64,000 nucleotides of DNA. Origin: Novibacillus thermophilus (GTDB lineage: Bacteria; Bacillota; Bacilli; Thermoactinomycetales; Novibacillaceae). Numbering within the stretch: the stretch's first letter is position 1; every line of letters begins with the position of its first letter. The notes beneath the pieces are model-generated. The model worked only from the letters and a program-made list of their open reading frames with translations. It did not search any database and was not told where the DNA came from. This document shows, one piece after another, positions 1-8,188 of this stretch. Made by a program: the position numbers and the translations under genes. The stretch lies in NCBI RefSeq assembly GCF_002005165.1, contig NZ_CP019699.1, positions 3,565,226 to 3,629,225 of the forward strand, in the 5' to 3' direction.

Positions 1-23
1 GATTAGCTATGTTATCTTTTCAG
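1..23. mobile_element. Right terminus of an IS copy cut by the window edge
   Basis: These 23 bases are identical to the last 23 bases (62196-62218) of the complete insertion sequence near dnaA, including the terminal inverted-repeat core gttatcttttcag. The element itself lies to the left of the window, in the same orientation as the copy at 60443-62218. Only the end is visible, so whether that copy is complete cannot be judged. Confidence 0.75.
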
Positions 24-41
24 CATCGGAAAAAAAGCCTG

Positions 42-70
42 TTGCGTTAACCGGTTACATTTGTTATAAT
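42..70 (+). promoter_or_regulatory. Predicted sigma-A promoter upstream of hutH
   Basis: A perfect -10 hexamer TATAAT lies at 65-70, with TTGCGT at 42-47 as a weak -35 after a 17-base spacer. It lies just inside the IS end and is the only good promoter seen before hutH. Transcription would begin near 77 and meet the hairpin at 127-153 before reaching hutH. Confidence 0.45.
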
Positions 71-126
71 CTGGGGAAACAGCATTCACAATAAGCAATG
101 TGACCTAAAGTTAGTGAGTTCATGAG

Positions 127-165
127 GAGGTCGCACCAGTTTGGTGTGGCCTCTTATTTTGTTTC
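127..165 (+). terminator. Leader terminator/attenuator before hutH
   Basis: Bases 127-138 pair with 142-153 over 12 positions (two of them G-U) around a three-base loop, followed by the T-rich run ttattttgttt. The hairpin lies between the predicted promoter and the hutH ribosome site. It therefore fits an attenuator of the kind relieved by antitermination, as HutP does for the B. subtilis hut operon. It could instead end a transcript entering from the left; no hutP gene is visible here. Confidence 0.6.
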
Positions 166-186
166 TGTGGAGGGACCACAAACACC

Positions 187-1656
187 ATGATGTTGCTTGA
201 CGGAAACAACCTGACGTTGGAAAAGTGCCAAAAAGTTATCTATCAAAACGAAAAAGTGGGGCTGACGGAAGCGGCGTGGCAAAGGGTAGAAGCCAGCCGA
301 AAAACAGTCGATCAAGCGGTCTCAGACGACACTGTCGTCTACGGGGTAACGACTGGATTCGGCAAGTTCAGCGACGTGACGATTGAGAACGATTTAGTGG
401 CAGACTTGCAAATGAACCTGATTCGCAGTCACGCCTGTGCTGTCGGGACACCGTTTCCCGAACCGGTCACCCGCGCGATGATGTTACTCCGCGCCAATGC
501 TTTGGCAAAAGGCTTTTCCGGCGTGCGCCGGGAACTGCTGCAATTGTTGCTTGACCTGTTAAATCACCGCATCCACCCCGTCATTCCCCAACAAGGTTCC
601 CTCGGGGCCAGCGGCGACTTAGCACCGCTCGCCCACTTGGCGTCGGTATTGATCGGGGAAGGAGAGGCATTCGTTGCCGGCAGGCGCATGGCGGGCAAAG
701 ATGCCCTCGCTCAAGCGGGGCTCAAACCCGTGCGTCTAGCGGCCAAAGAGGGACTGGCCCTCATTAACGGTACCCAAGCGATGACCGCCGTCGGGCTCAT
801 CGCCTACCTCGAAGCAAGAAATCTCGCGGACCGGGCGGACGAGATCGCGGCGATGACGTTGGAATGTTTGCGCGGCGTGACAGACGCCTTCCATCCCGAC
901 GTGCACGCTGTGCGCCCTTATCCAGAACAAGCGGAGGTTGCCCGCCGGATCCTCGACCAAGTTGACGGCAGCCAGCTGGTCACCCGCCAAGGAGACATTC
1001 GCGTCCAGGACGCCTACTCTTTACGCTGTATCCCGCAAGTGCACGGCGCCAGTCGCCAAGCTTTGCGCTATGTAAGGGAGAAGCTGCTGATCGAGATGAA
1101 CGCCGCCACGGACAATCCGCTCATTTTTGCCGAAAGGGGTGACATTGTGTCTGGAGGTAACTTTCACGGGCAGCCCATCGCCCTCGCCATGGATTTTTTG
1201 AAAATTGCCATGGCAGAACTGGCCAACGTCAGTGAGCGGCGCATTGAGCGCCTAGTCAATCCGCAACTGAACGACCTTCCCGGCTTTTTAAGTCCGAAAC
1301 CCGGCTTGCAGTCGGGGATGATGATCCCGCAGTACGTCGCTGCGTCCATTGTGTCGGAAAATAAAGTGTTGGCCCACCCGGCCAGCGTAGACTCCATCCC
1401 GTCCTCTGCCAACCAGGAAGATCACGTCAGCATGGGAACGACGGCGGCGCGCCACGCCCTTAAGGTCGTGCAGAACGTGCGCAAAGTGCTGGCCATCGAA
1501 GCGATGTGCGCCGCCCAGGCACTGGAAATGCGGGGAGTGGACAAAGCCGGGAGGGGAACGCGGCAGTTGTACCGCGACATCCGTCAACGCGTCGCACCTC
1601 TCACCCGCGACCGTTCGCTGTCCAAAGACATCGAGCGGTTATCCGAATGGTTATAA
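187..1656 (+). CDS. hutH: Histidine ammonia-lyase
   Basis: Cytosolic enzyme that removes ammonia from L-histidine to give urocanate, the first step of histidine use. The 489-residue protein has the Ala-Ser-Gly triad at about residues 141-143, inside the family motif [12 protein letters not shown], that forms the MIO cofactor. The early TTGFGKFS segment of the aromatic lyase family is also present. Length is close to the usual 500-510. A GGAGGG ribosome site precedes the ATG at 187; a second ATG follows directly. No hutU, hutI or hutG follows. The next gene is a histidine-type permease, so the two may form a reduced histidine-use unit. The leader terminator at 127-165 suggests control by attenuation. 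Confidence 0.96.
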   Translation: MMLLDGNNLTLEKCQKVIYQNEKVGLTEAAWQRVEASRKTVDQAVSDDTVVYGVTTGFGKFSDVTIENDLVADLQMNLIRSHACAVGTPFPEPVTRAMMLLRANALAKGFSGVRRELLQLLLDLLNHRIHPVIPQQGSLGASGDLAPLAHLASVLIGEGEAFVAGRRMAGKDALAQAGLKPVRLAAKEGLALINGTQAMTAVGLIAYLEARNLADRADEIAAMTLECLRGVTDAFHPDVHAVRPYPEQAEVARRILDQVDGSQLVTRQGDIRVQDAYSLRCIPQVHGASRQALRYVREKLLIEMNAATDNPLIFAERGDIVSGGNFHGQPIALAMDFLKIAMAELANVSERRIERLVNPQLNDLPGFLSPKPGLQSGMMIPQYVAASIVSENKVLAHPASVDSIPSSANQEDHVSMGTTAARHALKVVQNVRKVLAIEAMCAAQALEMRGVDKAGRGTRQLYRDIRQRVAPLTRDRSLSKDIERLSEWL

Positions 1657-1668
1657 TCTCCTTCCTTT

Positions 1669-1693
1669 CCGTTAAGGTGGCACACCTTAACGG
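1669..1693. repeat. Perfect 11-bp dyad after hutH
   Basis: ccgttaaggtg (1669-1679) and caccttaacgg (1683-1693) are exact inverted repeats around the three-base loop gca. The hairpin starts 12 bases after the hutH stop but lacks a T-run, so it is either a weak terminator, an mRNA-stabilising stem or a protein operator. Confidence 0.6.
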
Positions 1694-1707
1694 TTCACAT
1701 AGATGAA

Positions 1708-1721
1708 TGAAAGCGCTAAAA
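1708..1721 (+). promoter_or_regulatory. Candidate CcpA cre site
   Basis: TGAAAGCGCTAAAA matches the Firmicute catabolite-responsive consensus TGWAANCGNTNWCA at 13 of 14 positions. It lies between hutH and the permease gene, 77 bases before the permease start. Catabolite repression of amino-acid use would be expected, but binding is not shown. Confidence 0.5.
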
Positions 1722-1797
1722 AAAAACGCTCAAGTTTTCAACACGGTACCAATTTAATTTGGTAAAATAAATGAGAAGTAAGGGAGGAATGGTCGTT

Positions 1798-3117
1798 ATG
1801 TTCTGGAATCCCGTTGTCCTATCCGTACTCGTGTTAGCCGTGTTAAGTTTGGCACGCGTCAATGTCATTTTCGGCTTGCTCATCGCCGCCGCCGTCGCTG
1901 GCTTTTCCGCAGGGCTGACCCTTGAGGAGATTTTCTCCATCTTGATCGGCGGCCTCGGCGGGCAGGGTGAGACAGCACTCAGTTACATTTTGCTCGGGAT
2001 TTTCGCCGTCATGATTGCCCGCTCCGGGATTACGACGGCTTTAATCAGGCGCGTCCTGCCCCTCATGCAAGGAAGGCGCGGCTTTGTGCTGTTTACCATC
2101 GCCGCCCTCTCCTGTCTGTCGCAAAACGTCATTCCCGTGCACATCGCGTTTATCCCGATTCTCATTCCGCCTTTACTCGCCGTCTTTAACCGGTTGAAAG
2201 TCGACCGCCGCGCCGTTGCCTCCGCTTTGACGTTCGGGTTGAAGGCGCCTTACATGCTCATCCCGGCCGGATTCGGATTCATCTTCCACAATATTATCGC
2301 GGACGAGATGGCCGCCAGCGGCATGGCCATCGAGCTGTCGGCAATCCCTGTGGCCATGGCGATTCCAGTCGCAGGGATGCTGCTCGGCCTCGTGCTCGCC
2401 ATTGTCGTCACATATCGGAAGGCGCGGGAGTACGCCGACATTCCGACGCATTTTACGAGCGAATCGGCGGCAACTGGAGAAGACGCCGATCAACATTCGT
2501 GGCAGTGGAAACACTCCGTTACGTTGCTGGCCATAGGGGTCACCCTCGTACTGCAGATCGTCTTCCAATCGCTCGTTATCGCCGCGCTCGGCGGTATATT
2601 GACGATGTTCATTTTCCGCGGAGAAGCGTGGAGAAACGGGGACACTGTGGTAGAAGGGGGCGTGAAGATGATGGGGACGATCGCGTTCGTCATGCTCATC
2701 GCTTCCGGCTACGCCTCCATTTTGACTGAAACAGGCGCAGTGGACAACCTTGTAGAATCCGCCAGTGCCTGGCTCGGCGACAACCAGTTTATGGCGGCAG
2801 TCGTGATGATGTTCGTCGGACTGTTGGTCACGATGGGGATTGGCACATCTTTCGGCACGGTCCCGATTTTAGCGGCTATATTTGTCCCGCTCTGTTCCGC
2901 GATGGGCTTTAGCCCGCTGGCCACTGCATCGTTAATTGGAACGGCCGGCGCTATTGGAGATGCCGGGTCCCCAGCGTCCGACAGTACCCTCGGCCCGACA
3001 TCGGGGCTGAACGCCGACGGCCAGCACCATCACATTTGGGACACGTGCGTCCCGACGTTTATCCACTACAACATCCCTTTATTTGTCTTCGGCGTCATCG
3101 CCGCCCTGGTGTTGTAG
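1798..3117 (+). CDS. NhaC/YuiF-type permease, probable histidine transporter
   Basis: Polytopic membrane protein of about 439 residues with some ten hydrophobic segments. It resembles B. subtilis YuiF (COG2056, Na+/H+ antiporter superfamily, predicted histidine transporter). The C-terminal half carries Gly-rich helices and a GDAGSPASDSTLGPTSGL segment typical of these ion-coupled carriers. An ATG at 1771 is in frame, but the AAGGGAGG ribosome site at 1780-1787 lies downstream of it, so the start at 1798 is preferred. Adjacency to hutH supports histidine uptake; the substrate is inferred from this and from family annotation. A cre-like site and a 25-base dyad precede it. Confidence 0.85.
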   Translation: MFWNPVVLSVLVLAVLSLARVNVIFGLLIAAAVAGFSAGLTLEEIFSILIGGLGGQGETALSYILLGIFAVMIARSGITTALIRRVLPLMQGRRGFVLFTIAALSCLSQNVIPVHIAFIPILIPPLLAVFNRLKVDRRAVASALTFGLKAPYMLIPAGFGFIFHNIIADEMAASGMAIELSAIPVAMAIPVAGMLLGLVLAIVVTYRKAREYADIPTHFTSESAATGEDADQHSWQWKHSVTLLAIGVTLVLQIVFQSLVIAALGGILTMFIFRGEAWRNGDTVVEGGVKMMGTIAFVMLIASGYASILTETGAVDNLVESASAWLGDNQFMAAVVMMFVGLLVTMGIGTSFGTVPILAAIFVPLCSAMGFSPLATASLIGTAGAIGDAGSPASDSTLGPTSGLNADGQHHHIWDTCVPTFIHYNIPLFVFGVIAALVL

Positions 3118-3188
3118 ACGATTGCCTCTCCTTCCTATATACTTGTGTTTAGTAAGTAAATATTCACATGTCAAGGAGAGAGACGTCC

Positions 3189-3740
3189 ATGACGCTGAAC
3201 GATTGGTTTAAGAAAGGTATGACCATTGAGCAGTATATCGACAGTATGGCGGTCAACAAAGAGGAAATGTTGCAAATATACGACAACTTCCAGTTGTCAC
3301 CGGACGACCGGGCGTTCTTTGAAACCTTGAAGGAAAAAAACTGGCGCGTCATCGTGCTGACGGCCGACTGGTGTGGCGACGCCATGCTGTGCGTACCTGT
3401 CTTCATGCGCATTAGCGAGGCCGCATCCATCGAGATGAGCTTGCTCATCCGCGACGACAACCTCGAACTGATGGACCAGTACTTGACAAACGGCAAATCC
3501 CGTTCGATTCCGATCTTCATCTTCATCGACCAGGACGGCAACGAGCAGGCGGTTTGGGGACCGCGGGCACCGGAAGTGCAGCAACTCATTGACGACATGC
3601 GAAACAGTCTGCCAGATAAGGAAGACCCGAGTTTCGAAGCGAAACAAAAAGAAATGTACCGGAACTTCAAACAGCGCCTGTTGTCCGACCGCTCTTTGTG
3701 GAAGGCCGTGAGCCACAGTTTCCGGGAGCGGCTGTCATAA
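3189..3740 (+). CDS. Thioredoxin-fold protein with WCGD motif
   Basis: A soluble protein of about 183 residues with an N-terminal helical region (1-50) followed by a thioredoxin-like fold. Residues 60-64 read D-W-C-G-D, where a thioredoxin has W-C-G-P-C. A second cysteine lies at residue 68 and an Ile-Pro in the place of the cis-proline loop. The missing resolving cysteine makes a standard dithiol oxidoreductase doubtful; a monothiol or binding role is possible. AAGGAGA at 3173-3179 favours the ATG at 3189 over an in-frame ATG at 3168. Similar proteins are annotated 'thioredoxin family' in Bacillales. No operon partner is apparent. Confidence 0.8.
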   Translation: MTLNDWFKKGMTIEQYIDSMAVNKEEMLQIYDNFQLSPDDRAFFETLKEKNWRVIVLTADWCGDAMLCVPVFMRISEAASIEMSLLIRDDNLELMDQYLTNGKSRSIPIFIFIDQDGNEQAVWGPRAPEVQQLIDDMRNSLPDKEDPSFEAKQKEMYRNFKQRLLSDRSLWKAVSHSFRERLS

Positions 3741-3810
3741 GCGAAGAGCATTCGACACGCACGGTCGGCAACCACTTGCGCCACTCAGAGTCGTTAGCTC
3801 ACCCCCCTGT

Positions 3811-3837
3811 GAAAGTCCAAACGCCGATCGCCGATAC
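3811..3837 (+). promoter_or_regulatory. Predicted sigma-D (motility) promoter
   Basis: GAAA at 3811-3814 and GCCGATAC at 3830-3837 are separated by exactly 15 bases. The sigma-D consensus is TAAA-N15-GCCGATAT, so each element has one mismatch. The site ends 36 bases before the CheW start, and control of a chemotaxis adaptor by the motility sigma factor is expected. Confidence 0.65.
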
Positions 3838-3873
3838 TTTAAACAAATGGACACAACAAGGGGGAAAGTGTCA

Positions 3874-4356
3874 GTGAACTGTATGCGAGAACTAACTTGC
3901 GCCGTTTTCCGACTCAGCGAGGATGATTACGCCCTCAACATTGAGCATATAACTGAAATCACGAAACCCGGCGCGTTTAACGTGTTGCCGGAAATGCCGC
4001 CGTACATGCTCGGTCTCTTCCGCTTTCGCCACCGCGTCGTACCGTTGATCGACCTGAAAGCGAGACTGGGGTTAGCCGAGAGAGCACGCCCGTCTCGCGA
4101 AACAGGAGAACGGATCATTGTCGTCAACGATGACGGTCGCTGGATTGGTTTTAAAGTAGACGCCGTACATGATATTGCAGACGTACCCGTGACACAGGCA
4201 GTCGAACTTAAAAAAGGTTTCCGCGACTTAAACGAAGTGATAGACGGTGTGTATACAGTGGACGATCGTTACGTCGTACTGTTGAAGTTTCAAGCTGTCG
4301 TGGACCCCGACCAATCGATCGACTTGTCGAACTGGAAAGAAGCTGTGGGGGTATAA
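3874..4356 (+). CDS. CheW-domain chemotaxis adaptor
   Basis: A cytosolic protein of about 160 residues made of a single CheW domain, which links chemoreceptors to the CheA kinase. It shows the usual pattern: an N-terminal FRLSEDDYALNI-type strand, a PPYMLGLFRFRHRVVPLIDL segment around residues 40-60 and a GFKVDAVHDI segment near 90-100. No receiver domain follows, so it is CheW rather than CheV. AGGGGGAAAG supports the GTG at 3874; the ATG at 3883 is the alternative, and an ATG at 3847 lies before the ribosome site. It stands alone outside any che operon, with its own sigma-D-like promoter. Confidence 0.88.
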   Translation: MNCMRELTCAVFRLSEDDYALNIEHITEITKPGAFNVLPEMPPYMLGLFRFRHRVVPLIDLKARLGLAERARPSRETGERIIVVNDDGRWIGFKVDAVHDIADVPVTQAVELKKGFRDLNEVIDGVYTVDDRYVVLLKFQAVVDPDQSIDLSNWKEAVGV

Positions 4357-4518
4357 GGTGTTTACCAACATCAGGTGTCGACCTGGAAGAGGACGGATGA
4401 CGATGAGGCCGTCCTCCCGGTTATGTTTTTGAAACCGTTTCCGGTAAAATTTAAAACTGTAGGACGGCGTCTTCATTTGATCAAATACCGGAGATAACCC
4501 TTCTGGAGGTGTGCTCAC

Positions 4519-5454
4519 TTGCGCATTCTCATCGTGGGAGCAGGGGCCATCGGCGGATATTTCGGCGGCCGCCTCGCTCAAAACGGAGCAGACGTCACTT
4601 TTCTCGTCCGGCCGACAAGGCAGCGGCAGTTACGGGAAACAGGCTTAACCATCCGCAGCCGTCACGGCGATTTTAACGGCCCGGTTCATGCAATCTGCAG
4701 CGGCGAAAGCGCCAAACCTTTCGATCTCCTCATTCTGGCCGTTAAGGCGTACCACCTAAAGCAAGCGATGGAAGACGTGCGACCGTACGTCGGAGATTCG
4801 ACAGCCATCCTTCCGCTCTTGAACGGTTATACGCATTTCGAACAGTTGACGAAAGCCTTCGGAGCGGACAAAGTGCTGGGCGGGCTCTGTTTTATCGAGG
4901 CGACCTTGGACCGACAGGGTGAAATCGTGCAAACGAGTGAACGCCACGACCTCGTCTTCGGCGAGTGGGACGGCTCGAGAACCGGGAGAGCCGAGACCAT
5001 TTTGTCACACCTGCAACGTGCTCACTTTAACGTGACGTTAAGTGAGAACGTCCAGACGGACATCTGGCACAAATACATTTTTATCACGGGCATGAGTAGC
5101 ATCACGACGTTAATGCAAGCGCCGATCGGGCCCATCCTCACCAATGCGCACGGCAACGCGACGTACGAAAAACTCATACGTGAACTCGTCTCAATCGCCC
5201 GCCACATCGGGGCACCTGTCGCCGAAGACGCAGCCCGAAAAACCCTTACAACGACGGAAGCCTGCCATTACGACATGAAATCGTCCATGCAGCGCGATAT
5301 GGAGAAACATCTCCCCGTTGAAGCCGATCACCTTCAGGGCGCGTGGCTGTCCTTGGCTGTCGAAAACGGAGCTGATCTTGCTGAATTCCCTGTACTAACG
5401 GCCGTGTACGCCAACTTAAAAATTTACGAAGCGATGTTGGACGATTCATGTTAA
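4519..5454 (+). CDS. panE: 2-Dehydropantoate 2-reductase
   Basis: NADPH-dependent reduction of ketopantoate to pantoate in pantothenate and coenzyme A synthesis. The 311-residue protein opens with the Rossmann motif GAGAIGGYFGGRLA (about residues 7-20), has the LLILAVKAYH segment with the conserved lysine near residue 76, and keeps the ApbA/PanE C-terminal helical domain. The start is TTG at 4519, supported by TGGAGGTG at 4503-4510. No panB, panC or panD is adjacent. The ApbA/PanE family also contains related ketoacid reductases, so exact substrate assignment rests on similarity. Confidence 0.88.
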   Translation: MRILIVGAGAIGGYFGGRLAQNGADVTFLVRPTRQRQLRETGLTIRSRHGDFNGPVHAICSGESAKPFDLLILAVKAYHLKQAMEDVRPYVGDSTAILPLLNGYTHFEQLTKAFGADKVLGGLCFIEATLDRQGEIVQTSERHDLVFGEWDGSRTGRAETILSHLQRAHFNVTLSENVQTDIWHKYIFITGMSSITTLMQAPIGPILTNAHGNATYEKLIRELVSIARHIGAPVAEDAARKTLTTTEACHYDMKSSMQRDMEKHLPVEADHLQGAWLSLAVENGADLAEFPVLTAVYANLKIYEAMLDDSC

Positions 5455-5455
5455 T

Positions 5456-5700
5456 TCAATACAAAGGCGGTTTGGGGTGCGGTTCCCTCGGGATCGTATC
5501 ATGAACGGAGACAGGTGCTGGCATCAGAAACGGTTTTGGCCCGTAGGCAGGCGATTTGGCGACATACGGGTATTTGCTGTCTGCCCGGCTGTTCCACCCT
5601 TGAAATAAATACTGAATCACCACAGTCAATTCACCGTGAGCTTTTTTGCGTACACCGGATCGGGGCGTTCAGGTCGGGCTTGAAAAACATGTGCTCCCAT
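5456..5700 (-). pseudogene. Relic of a manganese catalase gene
   Basis: Reading the minus strand from 5700, the first 20 codons include ARPERPDPVYAKK, which resembles the start of Mn-catalases. After a one-base shift in a six-T run (5642-5647 on the plus strand) the frame continues HGELTVVIQYLFQGWNSRAD, the helix that follows in that family. The rest reads to a TGA at 5456-5458 but only as about 40 residues, ending PHPKPPLY. The central four-helix core with the dimanganese ligands is missing. This looks like a gene with internal deletions plus a frameshift. The assignment rests on two short motif blocks and is not certain. Confidence 0.5.
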
Positions 5701-5947
5701 CACACTCATCAACATCCTATGTCGCGGGTGAGAATAAGCGCTCGCGCGAATCCCCGCTTTCCAGTTGGTTCGGCAGCGGAATCACCGTCAGTCTTCCGAA
5801 TGAACGCCCCACTGGAACTCCTATCTACACACTTTCGCCTCGGTCTTCCTTGGAAAGAGCAGAATGGGCTGATCGCTCCTGCAAGGCGTCTTGTTCCACT
5901 ATCCGACCGAGGCAGGAACGCCATTTGGAATCACGTTGCACCGATTT
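5701..5947. other. Non-coding stretch between the catalase relic and the qor end
   Basis: No reading frame here has a ribosome site or a recognisable protein pattern. The apparent frames on both strands have biased, low-similarity translations. It may be further decayed sequence upstream of the catalase relic. Confidence 0.4.
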
Positions 5948-6931
5948 TCACCCGATTCTCAGTACAATTTTCCCGATGTTTGCATTCGATTCCATGTAAC
6001 GGTGTGCTTCTCTCACGTCCTGCCAGTCGAAGACGCGGTCGATCACGGGTTGCAAGCGCCCGTCTGCAAAACGCGGCAAGGCAAATTCGCTGAACTCTCG
6101 GGTTAATTTAATTTTGTCTTCCACGCTGCGCGACCTCAAGGCTGTCCCGACGATGCTGAGACGCCGCATCAAAATGTCCGTCAAGTTCACGTCGCGCACT
6201 TTCGCACCGCCCAACGTGCCGATGATGATTAACCGGCCATCGACAGCAAGACTGTCGACATTGTCTTTAAAATACGGTGCTCCGACGAAATCGAGGATGA
6301 GGTCGACGCCTTTCCCCTCTGTCAGCTCTTTCACCCACGGAGCGAACGAGCCGTCCTTGTAGTTCCACCCGGCTGTAGCGCCTAGTTCACGGCAGCGTTC
6401 CAGTTTTTCCTTCGATCCGGCCGTCACCATCGCTTCTGCCCCGAGCTCCCGAATCAGCTGGATCGCTGCCGTCCCGACACCACTCGCGCCGGCGTGTACC
6501 AGGACGCGATCCCCTATTTTAAGATCTCCAAACCAAAACAAGTTGGAATACGCCGTCAAGAACACTTCCGGGATGGCGGCTCCTTGTTCAAAAGAAAAGT
6601 GGTCGGGCAAACGCATCGCCATGCCTGCCGGAATGGCAACGTATTCGGCATAGCCACCGCCGGGGAGCAAGGCGCACACGCGGTCACCCGGTTTCCACGC
6701 CGTGACTGCAGAACCCACATCCACGACTTCCCCCGCCATCTCCAAACCGAGAATGTCGGAGGCCCCCTTTGGCGGCGGATACGCCCCTCTGCGCTGCAAC
6801 AAATCGGCGCGGTTCAACGCCGTCGCCCTGACCCGGACGAGCAAGTCCCCCTCACCCAACTCGGGGTCTGGATGTTCTCCGATATGTAAGACGTCTGTTC
6901 CGCCGAACCCTTGCATCAGTACAGCCTTCAC
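5948..6931 (-). CDS. NAD(P)H:quinone oxidoreductase (zinc-independent MDR family)
   Basis: A 327-residue medium-chain reductase of the quinone oxidoreductase/PIG3 type that probably reduces quinones with NADPH. The N-terminal GroES-like domain carries ALNRADLLQRRGAYPPP. The Rossmann part has HAGASGVGTAAIQL near residue 140, the NADPH motif. No zinc-binding cysteines are seen. The start chosen is GTG at 6931, with GGAGAGGG eight bases upstream; an in-frame ATG at 6961 has no such site. It is monocistronic and convergent with the region to its left. Confidence 0.9.
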   Translation of the reverse strand: MKAVLMQGFGGTDVLHIGEHPDPELGEGDLLVRVRATALNRADLLQRRGAYPPPKGASDILGLEMAGEVVDVGSAVTAWKPGDRVCALLPGGGYAEYVAIPAGMAMRLPDHFSFEQGAAIPEVFLTAYSNLFWFGDLKIGDRVLVHAGASGVGTAAIQLIRELGAEAMVTAGSKEKLERCRELGATAGWNYKDGSFAPWVKELTEGKGVDLILDFVGAPYFKDNVDSLAVDGRLIIIGTLGGAKVRDVNLTDILMRRLSIVGTALRSRSVEDKIKLTREFSEFALPRFADGRLQPVIDRVFDWQDVREAHRYMESNANIGKIVLRIG

Positions 6932-7009
6932 ATTCTCCACCCTCTCCATCACATGTATCACGTTTTATTTTACCAAAATGCACAATATCCCCACAGTGGA
7001 AACACAAAC

Positions 7010-7028
7010 GGTCCCGTGCGACGGGACC
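7010..7028 (-). terminator. Terminator of the small membrane-protein gene
   Basis: ggtcccg (7010-7016) pairs perfectly with cgggacc (7022-7028). In the minus direction it is followed by the T-rich gtttgtgttt. It lies 16 bases beyond the stop of the small gene at 7045. Confidence 0.6.
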
Positions 7029-7044
7029 ATCGTGAAAAGTTGGG

Positions 7045-7149
7045 CTATTGAGTGATGGACCAGATGAGGGCGATCAACCCGGATACGACGACTAAAATAG
7101 TGATGACCGTGGCCCAGATGGCTTGCTTCCCGTTGCCTCTTATTCTCAT
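7045..7149 (-). CDS. Small single-pass membrane protein
   Basis: A 34-residue reading frame with a basic head (MRIRGNGKQ) and one strongly hydrophobic helix rich in Ile, Leu and Val, ending SITQ. An upstream in-frame ATG at 7173 would give 42 residues and begin MDRGVNKR. AGGGGTG lies 12 bases before the inner ATG. A good terminator follows immediately, which supports real expression. It resembles the tiny membrane proteins common in Bacillales, but I do not recognise the family. Confidence 0.5.
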   Translation of the reverse strand: MRIRGNGKQAIWATVITILVVVSGLIALIWSITQ

Positions 7150-7333
7150 TCGTTTGTTTACACCCCTGTCCATTTTTCAGTTAGTATGCCCATTTATCTC
7201 ATGTCCATATTTGATAGATCTTCATCGCCACCAGTCAAAAATTGTTATAATTAAGAGACAATCAAATTCTTGGTTTTCTCTCATCTTTAGGCTATGATGT
7301 CACAGTAGAAACTTACATGCGAGGGGGAAGAAG

Positions 7334-8146
7334 ATGCCACTCTACAAAGCCTTGACGATTGCCGGTTCCGACAGCAGCGGCGGCGCAGGTATCCAGGCCG
7401 ATTTAACGACGTTCCAGGAACGCGGCGTTTACGGCATGTCCGCCGTCACGACCATCGTCGCCATGGACCCGTACCACAACTGGTTTCACAACGTGTTTCC
7501 TGTAGACGTCGAAACAGTGAGGAAGCAGCTCGACACGAGTGTCGTCGGCGTCGGTATCGATGCCGTCAAAACAGGGATGCTCGGTTCACCGGCCATCATC
7601 GAACTGGCCGCCCAAGTGATCGAAAAACACCGACTGAAGAATGTCGTCATCGATCCGGTCATGGTCTGTAAAGGGACCGATGAAACTGAGGAATTGCAGC
7701 CGGAAAACACGAAGAGCTTGCGGGAAGTGCTCGTCCCGAAGGCTACGGTTGTCACCCCTAACTTGTTTGAAGCAGCGCGATTGAGCCAAATGCCCCCCAT
7801 CCAGTCCGTAGACGACATGAAGGAAGCTGCCGCCAAAATTCACGAACTCGGGGCACAGTACGTGCTCGTCAAAGGTGGAAGCAAGCTGGATGCCGTCGAC
7901 ATTCTGTACGACGGGAACAAGTATGAAGTGCTCGAGTCGGAAAAAATCGAGACGACTTACACGCACGGAGCTGGCTGCACGTATTCCGCGGCGATCACAG
8001 CGGAGTTGGCCAAAGGGCGTTCCGTCATGGAGGCGGTCAAAACGGCCAAGGCCTTCATCACGTCTGCCATCAAACATTCGTTCAGGCTGAACGAGTACGT
8101 CGGGGCCGTGAACCGCTCAGCATACCGCGAACACGGGGAAGGATAA
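7334..8146 (+). CDS. pdxK: Pyridoxine/pyridoxal/pyridoxamine kinase (ThiD family)
   Basis: ATP-dependent phosphorylation of B6 vitamers, possibly also hydroxymethylpyrimidine. The 270-residue ribokinase-fold protein begins with ALTIAGSDSSGGAGIQADL, carries DPVMVCKG near residue 115 and the catalytic anion-hole motif THGAGCTYSAAI near residue 215. The sequence follows B. subtilis PdxK (YwdB) closely over its whole length. GCGAGGGGGAAG is the ribosome site. It stands alone on the plus strand and ends at a bidirectional terminator. Confidence 0.93.
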   Translation: MPLYKALTIAGSDSSGGAGIQADLTTFQERGVYGMSAVTTIVAMDPYHNWFHNVFPVDVETVRKQLDTSVVGVGIDAVKTGMLGSPAIIELAAQVIEKHRLKNVVIDPVMVCKGTDETEELQPENTKSLREVLVPKATVVTPNLFEAARLSQMPPIQSVDDMKEAAAKIHELGAQYVLVKGGSKLDAVDILYDGNKYEVLESEKIETTYTHGAGCTYSAAITAELAKGRSVMEAVKTAKAFITSAIKHSFRLNEYVGAVNRSAYREHGEG

Positions 8147-8157
8147 AAGAACGTCAA

Positions 8158-8186
8158 AAGACACCGCCGTTTGTTGACGGTGTCTT
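8158..8186. terminator. Bidirectional terminator between pdxK and ycsI
   Basis: aagacaccg (8158-8166) and cggtgtctt (8178-8186) form a nine-base stem with an 11-base loop between two converging genes. T-rich or A-rich flanks are present on both sides, so it can serve both strands. Confidence 0.75.
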
Positions 8187-8188
8187 AC

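Noticed and set aside
77..126. HutP-binding NAG triplets in the hutH leader
   Set aside because: Several NAG triplets occur but not at the regular four-base spacing of known HutP sites; kept only as an attenuator finding.
5515..6093. Plus-strand frame of 192 codons
   Set aside because: It runs antisense over the end of the quinone oxidoreductase and the catalase relic, with no ribosome site or family pattern.
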